Shown here piece by piece: positions 1-7,874 of a DNA stretch of 64,000 nt (position 1 is the first letter of the stretch; the number at the start of each line of letters is the position of its first letter). A program made the position numbers and the translations under genes. Source of the DNA: Elusimicrobiota bacterium (GTDB lineage: Bacteria > Elusimicrobiota > Elusimicrobia > Elusimicrobiales > UBA9959); the NCBI GenBank assembly GCA_026388155.1, contig JAPLKI010000010.1, positions 186,001 to 250,000 of the forward strand. The letters run 5' to 3'. The notes below the pieces were generated by a model. That model worked only from the letters and a program-made list of their open reading frames with translations. It was not told the DNA's origin and did no database searches.

Positions 1-1
1 T

Positions 2-280
2 TCCCCGCACCACACCGTCTCGGCTTCCCTCGGTCTGAAGACCGCGCCGGCGGACCTGATGCTGGCCTGGATATACAAATCCAAGCAATTTACCGTGGAC
101 GACAACAGCGCCTGGGTCGGCTGGTATCACACTTTTTCGGTTTCGGCCACGCGTTACCTCACGCGCACCATAAGTGCTAAACTTTCCGTGGAAAACATCT
201 TTAACAGGCGCTACCAGGAAAAACTTGACGACCTGGCTCCCGGCAGGACAATAACCGTTTCAGTAGCGGGTAAATTTTAG
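2..280 (+). CDS. TonB-dependent receptor, C-terminal end only
   Basis: The frame is open from the window edge and encodes the last strands of an outer-membrane beta-barrel; the start lies outside. The sequence shows alternating hydrophobic/polar strands, the phrase VENIFNRRYQE, then LAPGRTITVSVAGKF ending in Phe. That is the usual ending of TonB-dependent receptors, where a terminal aromatic residue is recognised by the BAM machinery. The ATG at 59 is internal. The receptor lies 17 bases before a periplasmic protein and just before a tungstate ABC importer, so its substrate may be tungstate or molybdate, or a complex of them. That is inference; the specificity-determining plug domain is not in the window. 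Confidence 0.85.
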   Translation, partial: SPHHTVSASLGLKTAPADLMLAWIYKSKQFTVDDNSAWVGWYHTFSVSATRYLTRTISAKLSVENIFNRRYQEKLDDLAPGRTITVSVAGKF

Positions 281-297
281 GAAAAATAAGGATCTTT

Positions 298-1362
298 ATG
301 AAAAACATCATTGTTGTCAGCCTTGCTTTTTTATTTGCCGCGCCTTACAGTGTAAATGCCGGAACTGACAATGCCGTGGCGCCGCATTGGAATTCTGCGC
401 CGGATACTTCCGATGCCACCAATGATTTTTACGACAATACCGAAACTAAAGAGCTGGCCGTGAAAAAACTTGAAATAACGGGCGAGATAGAAAACCCGGG
501 GCCGGTGGATTTTTCCGGGCTTGCCAAACATTCGGTGATCGTGAAAGAAGCGGTTTTGGACGAGAACGGCAAGAATAGGTTTATCGGGGCTTACCGGTAT
601 GACGGCTACTCCCTGTTCGATATTTTAAACAACAGGGTCCTTAATAAGAAAAACAAGCAGGATTTTCATCCGATAATAGACCTGTATGTGGAAGTGGAAA
701 ACGAAAAAGGCGAAAAAGTCGTTTTCAGCTGGGGGGAGATTTACTATCCGAATAATTTGCACAAGATAATTATTGCTACGGGTGTTTCCCGGATCGTGCC
801 TTCAAAAACCAAGGATTTGTGGGTTCTGCCGGAACAGTCAAAGCTTGTGGCGGCAAACGATCTGGTTACTGAAAGGAACATCTCAAACCCTGTTAAGATC
901 ACCGTTAAGTCTTATCCCATGTCGTTCAAAGTGGAGAAGGGGATGTCGCCCATGTTCTCTCCTTCGATAAAGCTCTTTTCCGGCACGGACAAGGCGGCGG
1001 AGCTGACGGATTTCCCGGCGGGCCTTAACACGAACACCTTTAGCACGGTTTTTTACGGACGGGGAAAAGGGATACACAGCACGACGCCGTTTACCGGGGT
1101 AATGCTGAAAGACGTGTTGAGGTCGTATTATCCATTTAACCGCGCCGATCTGCGGTCCGGCCTTTTATGCGTAACCGCGAAGGACGGCTACCGGTCAGCC
1201 ATTTCTTATTCCGAACTTTTTAATCGTAATGACCAGCAGGAGTTCCTTCTTGTGAAAACTGAAACGGATAAGGACGGCGGCCTGTTCAGCCTGTTCCCGG
1301 CCTCCGATTTCTTCTCCGACAGGGCCATAAAATCCATAACTGAAATACACTTCGGCGATTAA
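298..1362 (+). CDS. Secreted protein with two sulfite-oxidase-like (molybdopterin-binding fold) domains
   Basis: 354 residues with a clear Sec signal (MKN plus a hydrophobic stretch ending in VNA). Two halves, about residues 55-200 and 205-354, each read like the fold of the oxidoreductase molybdopterin-binding domain (PF00174 type). The second is the clearer: TTPFTGVMLKDVL, then LLCVTAKDGYRSAISYSEL. The mature chain has very few Cys and I cannot identify the Mo-ligating Cys of true sulfite oxidases, so it may bind a ligand rather than catalyse. It sits between a TonB receptor and TupA, which suggests a periplasmic role in handling the tungsten or molybdenum cargo. Fold assignment fairly confident; function inferred. 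Confidence 0.6.
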   Translation: MKNIIVVSLAFLFAAPYSVNAGTDNAVAPHWNSAPDTSDATNDFYDNTETKELAVKKLEITGEIENPGPVDFSGLAKHSVIVKEAVLDENGKNRFIGAYRYDGYSLFDILNNRVLNKKNKQDFHPIIDLYVEVENEKGEKVVFSWGEIYYPNNLHKIIIATGVSRIVPSKTKDLWVLPEQSKLVAANDLVTERNISNPVKITVKSYPMSFKVEKGMSPMFSPSIKLFSGTDKAAELTDFPAGLNTNTFSTVFYGRGKGIHSTTPFTGVMLKDVLRSYYPFNRADLRSGLLCVTAKDGYRSAISYSELFNRNDQQEFLLVKTETDKDGGLFSLFPASDFFSDRAIKSITEIHFGD

Positions 1363-1432
1363 GAACTCTTGAAGGTTTCTCCAGATTGTTTATTGGGTTT
1401 CCATTGGCTATGGCATTTGATATCATTATTTA

Positions 1433-1438
1433 TATAAT
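1433..1438 (+). promoter_or_regulatory. Possible -10 element upstream of tupA
   Basis: A perfect TATAAT lies 32 bases before the tupA ATG, inside an AT-rich 108-base gap. I cannot see a good -35 at normal spacing, so an activator or another sigma factor may be needed. No ModE-type operator is evident. Confidence 0.35.
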
Positions 1439-1470
1439 CTGTGAATTCCGCATAAAAGAGGTCTACTACC

Positions 1471-2301
1471 ATGAAATATTTAAAGAGCGTTATCCCGGCG
1501 GTTTTAATCACTTTCCTGGCTTTCGGCTGCCAGAATAAGCCCGCCCAGCAGAACATCGTGCGACTGGCCACCACTACAAGTGTCCAGGACACCGGCCTGT
1601 TGGATGTGCTGACGGACGCTTTCCAGAAGGATGGTAAGTACACACTTCAGTCTATAGCCGTGGGTTCGGGCCAGGCTATGCAGCTTGGCAAAACCGGCGA
1701 AGCCGACATACTGTGGGTGCACAGCCCTGACGACGAGGCGCAGTTCGTGGCGGAAGGGTACGGCACCGGCCGCACCACGTTCATGCATAACGATTTTGTA
1801 ATACTGGGCCCCGCCGCGGACCCCGCCAGGGTTAAAGGCGCTAAGAAAGCCGCCGACGCCTTTAAAAAAATCGCCGCGGCCAAAGCGCTGTTCGTTTCCC
1901 GCGCCGACAATTCCGGCACTAATAAAAAAGAACTCAAACTATGGGATGAAGCCAAGGTAAAGCCGGCCAAAGAGGCTTATGTGGAAGCCGGTCAGGGTAT
2001 GGCGGCCACATTATCCATGGCCAACGAGAAAAAAGCCTATGTTCTGGCGGACCGCTCCACGTATCTCTCGATGAAGAATAATATCGGCCTTGTAATACTC
2101 AGCGAAGGCGACGACGCCCTTATAAACCGCTACAGCCTGATACTTGTTAATACCGCAAAGTTCCCCAAGGTCAACGCCGGGGGCGCCAAGGCGTTCTTTG
2201 ATTTTGTGCTTTCAAAACCGGCCAGGGAAATGATAGAGAAGTACGGCCAGGATAAATACGGCCAGCAGCTGTTCTTCTACGATTACAAAATTCAGGGGTA
2301 A
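1471..2301 (+). CDS. tupA: Tungstate ABC transporter, substrate-binding lipoprotein
   Basis: 276 residues. Captures tungstate outside the inner membrane and hands it to the permease. The signal peptide ends in a lipobox (LAFGC), so the mature protein should be a lipoprotein anchored at Cys20. After it comes LATTTSVQDTGLLDVL, the TTTS oxyanion-binding signature of the TupA/WtpA-like family, followed by ADILWVHSPDDEAQFVAEGYG and, in the second lobe, SRADNSGTNKKELKLW. These are family-typical. TupA proteins bind tungstate far more tightly than molybdate, which fits the tungsten oxidoreductase downstream, although sequence alone cannot exclude molybdate. First gene of tupA-tupB-tupC; a hairpin repeat begins on its stop codon. 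Confidence 0.9.
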   Translation: MKYLKSVIPAVLITFLAFGCQNKPAQQNIVRLATTTSVQDTGLLDVLTDAFQKDGKYTLQSIAVGSGQAMQLGKTGEADILWVHSPDDEAQFVAEGYGTGRTTFMHNDFVILGPAADPARVKGAKKAADAFKKIAAAKALFVSRADNSGTNKKELKLWDEAKVKPAKEAYVEAGQGMAATLSMANEKKAYVLADRSTYLSMKNNIGLVILSEGDDALINRYSLILVNTAKFPKVNAGGAKAFFDFVLSKPAREMIEKYGQDKYGQQLFFYDYKIQG

Positions 2302-2370
2302 GCGTATAGAGGTCAGAGGACAGGGATAGAGTTCCCCGGCCAGCTATACGCTTTCCGCTATACGCTGGTT
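2301..2370 (+). repeat. Heptad-arm hairpin repeat between tupA and tupB
   Basis: The left arm starts on the tupA stop codon with AGCGTATAG. The right arm carries CTATACGCT twice (2344-2352 and 2358-2366) and is followed by GGTTTTT. The arms pair, and the centre holds GAGTTCCCC. The shape is that of a terminator or attenuator, so it could lower tupBC expression relative to the binding protein. No Shine-Dalgarno site separates it from tupB. Confidence 0.6.
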
Positions 2371-2376
2371 TTTAAT

Positions 2377-3081
2377 ATGGGCTTCATTGCTGACGGCTTC
2401 CAGAAAGCCCTGCACCTGATATTTTCCGGCAACGCGGAGATACTCGCCATCGCCAGGCTGTCGCTGTCCGTTTCGGCGCTGGCCACTGTCCTCTCCGTAT
2501 TGATAGGGGTTCCCCTCGGAAGTATAATCGCGCTGAAAAAATTCCCGTTTAAAAAAATAGTTATTTCCCTGGTGAACACCGGCATGGGTTTCCCGCCGGT
2601 GGTGGTGGGCCTGTTCGTCATGCTTTTCCTTTCCAGGAACGGCCCCCTGGGTTTTCTGGACTGGCTGTATACGCCACTGGGGATGATACTCGCGCAGGTG
2701 ATCATCGCCACCCCGGTCGTGGCCGGCTTGTCCATGTCGGCAATGCAGAGCCTTGACCCGAAGTTTTACCTGCAAATCATGACTTTGGGGGCAAGCGAAC
2801 GGCAGGCGGTAATGGTGTGTCTTAAAGAAATAAGGCTTTCAATTCTTGCCGCTGTTATTGCTGGATTCGGCAGTATTATATCGGAAGTCGGAGCGGTAAT
2901 GATAGTTGGCGGGAATATCCGGCATCAGACGCGTGTATTGACAACGGCAACGGTGCTTGAAACCCAGATGGGAAATTACGACAGCGCTATAGCTTTAGGA
3001 TTGATCCTGCTGCTGCTGACGTTCCTGATAAACCTGGCGCTTACTTTTATCCAGCAGCAGAAGGTGCAACCCCGATGCTGA
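2377..3081 (+). CDS. tupB: Tungstate ABC transporter permease
   Basis: 234 residues with five or so hydrophobic segments. It forms the inner-membrane channel of the tungstate importer. The cytoplasmic loop ATLGASERQAV-like stretch (LGASERQAVMVCLKEIRLSILAA, broken here by family variation) carries the EAA-type contact with the ATPase, and the MGFPPVVVGLFVMLFLSRNG region is typical of TupB permeases. The ATG at 2377 has no visible Shine-Dalgarno site; MGFIADGF is a normal family start, so I keep it. The 3' end overlaps tupC by seven bases, implying translational coupling. Confidence 0.88.
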   Translation: MGFIADGFQKALHLIFSGNAEILAIARLSLSVSALATVLSVLIGVPLGSIIALKKFPFKKIVISLVNTGMGFPPVVVGLFVMLFLSRNGPLGFLDWLYTPLGMILAQVIIATPVVAGLSMSAMQSLDPKFYLQIMTLGASERQAVMVCLKEIRLSILAAVIAGFGSIISEVGAVMIVGGNIRHQTRVLTTATVLETQMGNYDSAIALGLILLLLTFLINLALTFIQQQKVQPRC

Positions 3082-4133
3082 AACTTAAAGATTTGAATTT
3101 TTGCGTCGCTCCCGGGTTTAACCTTTCAATAGACAATCTTGAGGTCGGAGAGGGCGAAATTTTAGCCGTCATCGGGCCCAACGGCGCGGGAAAGACTTCA
3201 TTGCTGAATGTTTTAGCTTTGTTCCGGAAAGCCGGCGCGGGAAGCCTGGAAATGTTCGGCAAAAACGCTTATAACCCCGCCGATAAGATGTTTTTACGGC
3301 GCTCGATGTCATTCGTGTTTTCCCAGCCGTATCTTTTAAACGATACGGTATACGACAATGTCGCCTTGCCGCTGAAGTTAAGGGGGGGCCGCGACGACGC
3401 CCGGGTTTCCGGTATGCTGGAGCTTTTTAAAATAGCCGGCTTAAAAGACCGCAACGCTAATTTGCTTTCGCAGGGAGAGAAACATCGCGTGGCGCTCGCG
3501 CGGGCGTTCGTAACGCGGCCGAGACTTATTTTGCTGGATGAGCCTTTTTTAAGCCTGGACGCGCGCGTTAAAGAATCCATAATGCGCGATCTGCGCCATA
3601 TTATCAAGGCATCCGGCGCAGCCGTGATATTTGTCACGCAGGATCAGACTGAAGCGCTGGCTCTTTGCGATTCCATGGCGGTAATGATGAACGGCCGGAT
3701 AGTGCAGCGGGGCAGTCCGCAGGAGGTGTTTGCCAGGCCCGCGTCAAAAGAGGCGGCTGATTTTGTGGGAGTGGAGACGATCCTTGAAGGGAAGATAGTC
3801 AAAAAAAGCGAAAACCTTTGCTCTATTAAAGTAAACGGCCAATCCCTTGAAGTGGTATCCGAATATAACGAGGGCGACAGCGTATTCGTGTGCGTGCGGC
3901 CGGAAGACGTGTCGGTGTCAAAAAGCGCGGATGTGAACAGTATGCGCAATCATTTTAAGGCTAAAATAACTTTCATGGAACCCTGGCGGCTGGAATATAA
4001 ATTAAGCCTTGATTGCGGTTTTAGTTTAATTGCCGCCGTGACCAAACAGTCGGTGGAAGGACTGGGTTTCAAAATGGGCGCGGAGGTCTTCGCTTCGTTC
4101 AAGGCCACAGCCGCGCATTTGATAAAGAGGTGA
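3075..4133 (+). CDS. tupC: Tungstate ABC transporter ATP-binding protein
   Basis: 352 residues. It hydrolyses ATP at the cytoplasmic face to drive tungstate import. The ATPase domain (about 1-235) has Walker A GPNGAGKTS, an ABC signature written LLSQGEKHRVALARA (LSQGE rather than LSGGQ), Walker B LILLDEPF and a following D-loop SLDAR. The C-terminal 110 residues resemble a TOBE/MOP-like regulatory domain, as in molybdate-type ATPases, and could sense the oxyanion. It overlaps tupB by seven bases and is followed six bases later by moeA, so import and cofactor genes form one operon. Confidence 0.88.
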   Translation: MLKLKDLNFCVAPGFNLSIDNLEVGEGEILAVIGPNGAGKTSLLNVLALFRKAGAGSLEMFGKNAYNPADKMFLRRSMSFVFSQPYLLNDTVYDNVALPLKLRGGRDDARVSGMLELFKIAGLKDRNANLLSQGEKHRVALARAFVTRPRLILLDEPFLSLDARVKESIMRDLRHIIKASGAAVIFVTQDQTEALALCDSMAVMMNGRIVQRGSPQEVFARPASKEAADFVGVETILEGKIVKKSENLCSIKVNGQSLEVVSEYNEGDSVFVCVRPEDVSVSKSADVNSMRNHFKAKITFMEPWRLEYKLSLDCGFSLIAAVTKQSVEGLGFKMGAEVFASFKATAAHLIKR

Positions 4134-4139
4134 GATGAA

Positions 4140-5333
4140 ATGATAACTTTTGAGACCGCTTTAAAAAATATATTCAAGAACACGCTCCCTCTGCGCGCGG
4201 AAAAGATCAGCATTGAACACGCCGTTGGCCGGGTATTACTGGAAGACATTTGTTCAGCGCTGGATATGCCGCCTTTTGACAAATCGGCAGTGGACGGCTA
4301 TGCGGTGAAAGCGGCGGATTTGCGCAAGACGCCCGAAACCCTGCGATGTATCGGCCTTGTGCAGGCCGGGGACGTTTTTAAAGGAAAAGCAGGCGGCGGT
4401 GAATGCGTGAAGATAATGACCGGCGCGCCGCTGCCGGCCGGTATGGACAGCGTGGTGATGGTGGAGGACACGGCGGAGGCCGGCGGCCTTGTGAAATTTT
4501 CAAAAGCGGTAAAGAAGGGAGACAACGTCTGTGTGCTGGGGGAGGACATAAAGAAAAGTTGTAAAATCCTCGCGCGCGGTACGGTTATTTCAGTCTCACA
4601 CATTGCTGTACTGGCGGCGGTGGGACGAAGTTTAGTCAAAACCGGCGCCATGCCCAAAGTAGCCTTAATAAACACCGGAGGCGAGATAGTTCCGCCGGGC
4701 GCCAAACTTGGGAAGAACCGGATATATAACAGCAATGGTCCCATGCTTTGCACCCTGCTTAAGTCCGACGGTATAGCCGCCGTCCCGATAATTGTAAAGG
4801 ACGACGCAAAAAAATTGAAAGCGGCTTTCGCCAAAGCCCTGAAATCCGACATAGTCCTTATCTCTGGCGGGGTGTCCATGGGGGATTATGACCTGGTGCC
4901 CGCGGTTTTAAAAAGTCTCGGCGTGCGCGAAATTTTCCACAAGGTTAAGGTCAAGCCGGGGAAACCTCTTTTTTTCGGCAGAAAAGGCGGAACCATCGTT
5001 TTCGGTATACCGGGAAACCCTGTTTCCAACTTTCTGGCGTATCTTGCGTTTATACGCCCCGCGATACTTAAGATGAGCAGGCGCGGGGTTTACGCCCCGG
5101 AATTTAAGACGGGAGTTTGCGCCGGGCGTTTTACCCCGAATACCCCGCGCAAGGCCTTTGTGCTTTCAAAAGTCCGGGAAAAAGAAGGAAAATACACTCT
5201 GACCGCCGTATTAAACAACGGTTCGGCCGATATACTGGCACTTTCGCGGGCTGACGGATTTACTGTTGTAGATGAGGGCAAAGTCCTTGAGAAGAATGAA
5301 AAGGCGCGGTTTATTTCATGGAAAGCAGCGTAA
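4140..5333 (+). CDS. moeA: Molybdopterin molybdenumtransferase (metal insertion)
   Basis: 397 residues, normal MoeA length. It inserts the metal oxyanion into adenylylated molybdopterin, giving Moco or, in this context, tungsten cofactor. Features seen: MPPFDKSAVDGYAV near residue 45, the IMTGAPLPAGMDSVVMVED segment, SGGVSMGDYDLV (the MoCF-like domain with its GG and D residues) and KPGKPLFFGR followed by FGIPGNPVS. The C-terminal domain IV is present. The position directly after tupC argues that it handles imported tungstate. The last 16 bases overlap moaA. Confidence 0.93.
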   Translation: MITFETALKNIFKNTLPLRAEKISIEHAVGRVLLEDICSALDMPPFDKSAVDGYAVKAADLRKTPETLRCIGLVQAGDVFKGKAGGGECVKIMTGAPLPAGMDSVVMVEDTAEAGGLVKFSKAVKKGDNVCVLGEDIKKSCKILARGTVISVSHIAVLAAVGRSLVKTGAMPKVALINTGGEIVPPGAKLGKNRIYNSNGPMLCTLLKSDGIAAVPIIVKDDAKKLKAAFAKALKSDIVLISGGVSMGDYDLVPAVLKSLGVREIFHKVKVKPGKPLFFGRKGGTIVFGIPGNPVSNFLAYLAFIRPAILKMSRRGVYAPEFKTGVCAGRFTPNTPRKAFVLSKVREKEGKYTLTAVLNNGSADILALSRADGFTVVDEGKVLEKNEKARFISWKAA

Positions 5334-6277
5334 ACTATCTCAGGCTTTCTCTAACTGACAGGTGCAATTTAAACTGCATCTACTGTACCCCTTTGGAAAA
5401 AAGCCGCTTTCTGGCCCGCGGAGAAGTATTAACACACGAGGAAACGGCCCGGGCGGCCCGGGCTTTTGTTAAGGCTGGAGTGCGCAAGATACGCCTGACA
5501 GGCGGAGAGCCTTTACTAAAAAAAGATATTATTAAACTGGCTGGTATGCTGAAAGCGCTCCCGGGGCTGGAAGAGCTGGCGCTGACCACTAACGGGGTTT
5601 ATCTGGAGGACATGGCCGGCAAATTGCGCGCGGCGGGGCTTGACCGGGTAAACATCAGCATTGATACGTTGAAAAAAGAGAAATTTAAAATGATCACCGG
5701 TTCGGACGAATTCGATTCCGTTTGGCGCGGTATAGAAAAATCCCTTGAAACCGGGTTTACGGCTGTAAAACTGAACGTTATTTTAATGAAAGGGATAAAC
5801 GATGACGAAATAGCCGATTTCACCCGACTTTCTATCGATTATCCGCTGGTCGTCCGCTTTATAGAATTTTTCCCTACCAATAAGAGGTCCATAAGGCTTA
5901 CCGGCGCGCTTATCAGGACGGAGGAAGTAAAAAAACGGATCGAGGCTTCTTTCGGGTCTTTGTCGGAGACAGTTCCCGTAAAAAGCGGCGGCCCGGCTCG
6001 CGGCTATAAACTTAAAGGCGCGAAGGGGGAACTGGGTTTTATAAGCGGGCGCAGCGATAATTTCTGCGGCGCCTGCAACCGGGTGCGGATGGACTGCTCC
6101 GGCAAGGTTTACCCGTGCCTGTTCGCGGGGGCCACGCACGACCTGCGGCCCTTGCTGCGGGGTGCGGCCGACGATGCGGCCCTGGTCAAATATATAAAAG
6201 GCCTTTTTTTAGTAAAATCTAAATACAATAAAGCCTCAGCCTCGGGGCATATTGAGATGAGCAGCATAGGCGGCTAA
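5318..6277 (+). CDS. moaA: GTP 3',8-cyclase (first step of molybdopterin synthesis)
   Basis: 319 residues. A radical-SAM enzyme that converts GTP to 3',8-cyclo-7,8-dihydro-GTP with MoaC downstream. The N-terminal cluster motif DRCNLNCIYC (CxxxCxxC) binds the SAM iron-sulfur cluster and TGGEPLL follows. The C-terminal cluster is CGACNRVRMDCSGKVYPC. The chain ends in SSIGG, and the terminal Gly-Gly is required for activity in characterised MoaA. The start overlaps moeA by 16 bases; MESSVNYLRLSLTDRCN is a normal if short N-terminus. Confidence 0.94.
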   Translation: MESSVNYLRLSLTDRCNLNCIYCTPLEKSRFLARGEVLTHEETARAARAFVKAGVRKIRLTGGEPLLKKDIIKLAGMLKALPGLEELALTTNGVYLEDMAGKLRAAGLDRVNISIDTLKKEKFKMITGSDEFDSVWRGIEKSLETGFTAVKLNVILMKGINDDEIADFTRLSIDYPLVVRFIEFFPTNKRSIRLTGALIRTEEVKKRIEASFGSLSETVPVKSGGPARGYKLKGAKGELGFISGRSDNFCGACNRVRMDCSGKVYPCLFAGATHDLRPLLRGAADDAALVKYIKGLFLVKSKYNKASASGHIEMSSIGG

Positions 6278-6278
6278 A

Positions 6279-6716
6279 ATGATCGATGTCGGCGCGAAGA
6301 AAGATACTAAGCGGACAGCCAAGGCACAGGCTTATGTTAAACTGAACGGCGAAATTATCCGGCTTATCCGGGCGGGTAAGATTCCCAAGGGCAATGTTTT
6401 GGAAGCAGCGCGTTTTGCCGGCATACTTGCCGCCAAGAATACCGCCAACCTGATCCCTCTCTGCCATAACCTTCCGCTCAATTATGTGGGAGTAGAATTT
6501 GAATTGGACAATACCGGCGTGCAGGTAAAAACCGAGGCGCGCTGCACAGGCAAAACCGGCGTGGAAATGGAGGCGCTCGTAGCGGCTTCCGTGGCGGCAC
6601 TCACAATTTACGACATGTGCAAAATGTTCGCCCAGAATTTGGAGATAGGCGAAGTCTTTCTGCTCGAAAAACGCGGCGGCAAGAGTGGCGTATATTTGAG
6701 GAAAGGCGGCAAATAA
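6279..6716 (+). CDS. moaC: Cyclic pyranopterin monophosphate synthase
   Basis: 145 residues, slightly short of the usual 155-160. It completes cyclic pyranopterin formation after MoaA. MIDVGAKKDTKRTA, IPLCHNLPLNYVGVEF and TGVEMEALVAASVAALTIYDMCK are strong MoaC family blocks, with the catalytic Lys in the ligand loop. It starts one base after the moaA stop, so the two are coupled. A GC-rich hairpin region of 180 bases follows before the MOSC gene. Confidence 0.94.
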   Translation: MIDVGAKKDTKRTAKAQAYVKLNGEIIRLIRAGKIPKGNVLEAARFAGILAAKNTANLIPLCHNLPLNYVGVEFELDNTGVQVKTEARCTGKTGVEMEALVAASVAALTIYDMCKMFAQNLEIGEVFLLEKRGGKSGVYLRKGGK

Positions 6717-6719
6717 CCG

Positions 6720-6890
6720 TCACTAACGTTAGAATTGGGGAATCTGGAGGGGTGGCGAGGGCGTTGCCCTGTAGCCGCATAGCGGATGGGGGGCCCCGTT
6801 TCGGGGGGAAACCACGGGAGGGTTTCCTACGCGGCGCAAGGGCAATCCCTCGACAGGACCCCGACTGGGCATCTCGCGGATAGTAAATTT
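6720..6890 (+). repeat. GC-rich multi-hairpin element between moaC and the MOSC gene
   Basis: The 180-base gap holds no gene but several perfect small hairpins: AGGGC-GTT-GCCCT (6758-6770), CCGC-ATA-GCGG (about 6775-6785), a GGGGCCCC palindrome, and GGAAACC/GGTTTCC (6807-6827). It resembles other hairpin-rich gaps in this window (12.4, 15.8 and 43.7 kb) in style, and may be a dispersed structured repeat. As it sits inside a cofactor operon, a riboswitch must also be considered; I cannot fit it to the Moco motif by eye. Confidence 0.5.
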
Positions 6891-6896
6891 GAAACT

Positions 6897-7346
6897 ATGG
6901 GTAAGATTTTTTCAATCAATTACAGCAAAGTAAAAGGCGTGCCTAAAACACAGGCTCAAACCGCCGTGCTCGTAAAAAACCGCGGCATCAAAGACGACGC
7001 CCATGCCGGCACCCCGGTCCGCCAGGTAAGCCTGCTTGCTATGGAAAGCATTCGCGGCCAGATAGAAACCGCCAAAGCCAAAAACGCCACGGTGAAAATA
7101 CGCCCCGGCATATATGCCGAGAACATCACCACCGAGGGTGTCAGCTTGGTCGCACTAAAGCTCGGCGACAGACTCCGCGTAGGCAAAACAGCCGTGCTTA
7201 AAATTTCAAAAATAGGCAAAGAATGCCATAATCATTGTGCCGTCTACCAACAGGTGGGAGACTGCATAATGCCGCGCGAAGGCATATTCGCCGAAGTGCT
7301 GGAAGGCGGCGAAATAGCCGTAGGGGATACCATTGAAACCTATTGA
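6897..7346 (+). CDS. Stand-alone MOSC domain protein
   Basis: 149 residues from the ATG at 6897. MOSC domains bind or transfer sulfur or the molybdenum cofactor (as in MoCo sulfurase C-termini and YiiM). Short MOSC-only proteins commonly lie with moaC and mogA. The chain has the expected RQVSLLAMESI, PGIYAENITTEGVSL and a Cys-rich KIGKECHNHCAVYQQVGDC, whose Cys may carry sulfur. I reject an earlier in-frame ATG (6786) because it reads through the hairpin element and gives a non-family N-terminus. No Shine-Dalgarno site is obvious. Overlaps mogA by 14 bases. Confidence 0.85.
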   Translation: MGKIFSINYSKVKGVPKTQAQTAVLVKNRGIKDDAHAGTPVRQVSLLAMESIRGQIETAKAKNATVKIRPGIYAENITTEGVSLVALKLGDRLRVGKTAVLKISKIGKECHNHCAVYQQVGDCIMPREGIFAEVLEGGEIAVGDTIETY

Positions 7347-7815
7347 AATCGCAGTCCTGACCTCCAGCGACCGCTGCTCACACGGAGAAACCGCCGACGA
7401 AAGCGGCAAACTGATCTCTGAAATGGTAAAAACCATAGGCGGCCGCACCGCCGCCTACGACATAGTCCCGGACGAAATAGCCGCTATAAAAGAAAAACTC
7501 CTGCATTACTGCGACGAACTCAAGGTGAATCTGGTGATCACCACCGGCGGCACCGGTTTTGGCGGCAGGGACATTACCCCTGAAGCCACCGGACAGGTTA
7601 TAGAGAAAGTAATACCGGGCTTGAGCGAGCTGATGCGTGCCGAAGGCCTTAAAAAGACCAAAAAGGCCGTGCTGTCGCGCGGTATCAGCGGCATACGCAA
7701 GAACACCATCATAATCAATTTACCGGGGAGTCCCAAGGCGGTCAAAGAATCCCTTGATGCGGTTTTAGATCTTATCCCGCACGCTTTGGAAATGTTAGCA
7801 GGCGGCGGGCACTAA
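7333..7815 (+). CDS. mogA: Molybdopterin adenylyltransferase
   Basis: 160 residues, a MogA/MoaB-type protein. It activates molybdopterin by adenylylation so that MoeA can insert the metal. TTGGTGFGGRDITPEAT (substrate-binding loop with the key Asp), LSRGISGIRKNTIIINLPGSPKAVKE and the N-terminal VLTSSDRCSHGETADESG are diagnostic. Overlap with the MOSC gene implies coupled translation. The MoaB and MogA names are used interchangeably in such short proteins, and I cannot separate them. Confidence 0.92.
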   Translation: MKPIEIAVLTSSDRCSHGETADESGKLISEMVKTIGGRTAAYDIVPDEIAAIKEKLLHYCDELKVNLVITTGGTGFGGRDITPEATGQVIEKVIPGLSELMRAEGLKKTKKAVLSRGISGIRKNTIIINLPGSPKAVKESLDAVLDLIPHALEMLAGGGH

Positions 7816-7820
7816 CTGCT

Positions 7821-7848
7821 GAAGTTAGGAGTTTGGAGTTGTGAGTTA
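7821..7848 (+). repeat. Single-arm heptad repeat after mogA
   Basis: Four consecutive seven-base words: GAAGTTA, GGAGTTT, GGAGTTG, TGAGTTA. No pairing arm is seen downstream. Same architecture as the two-armed elements elsewhere in the window. Confidence 0.55.
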
Positions 7849-7874
7849 AAAATTACAGATTCATGGAGGCATAT

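Noticed and set aside
1404-1423. Sigma-54 promoter before tupA
   Set aside because: TTGGCT is present, but GG-N10-GC spacing fails.
6720-6890. Moco riboswitch
   Set aside because: I could not fit the hairpins to the Moco motif; needs an Rfam search (RF01055) to decide, so not called.
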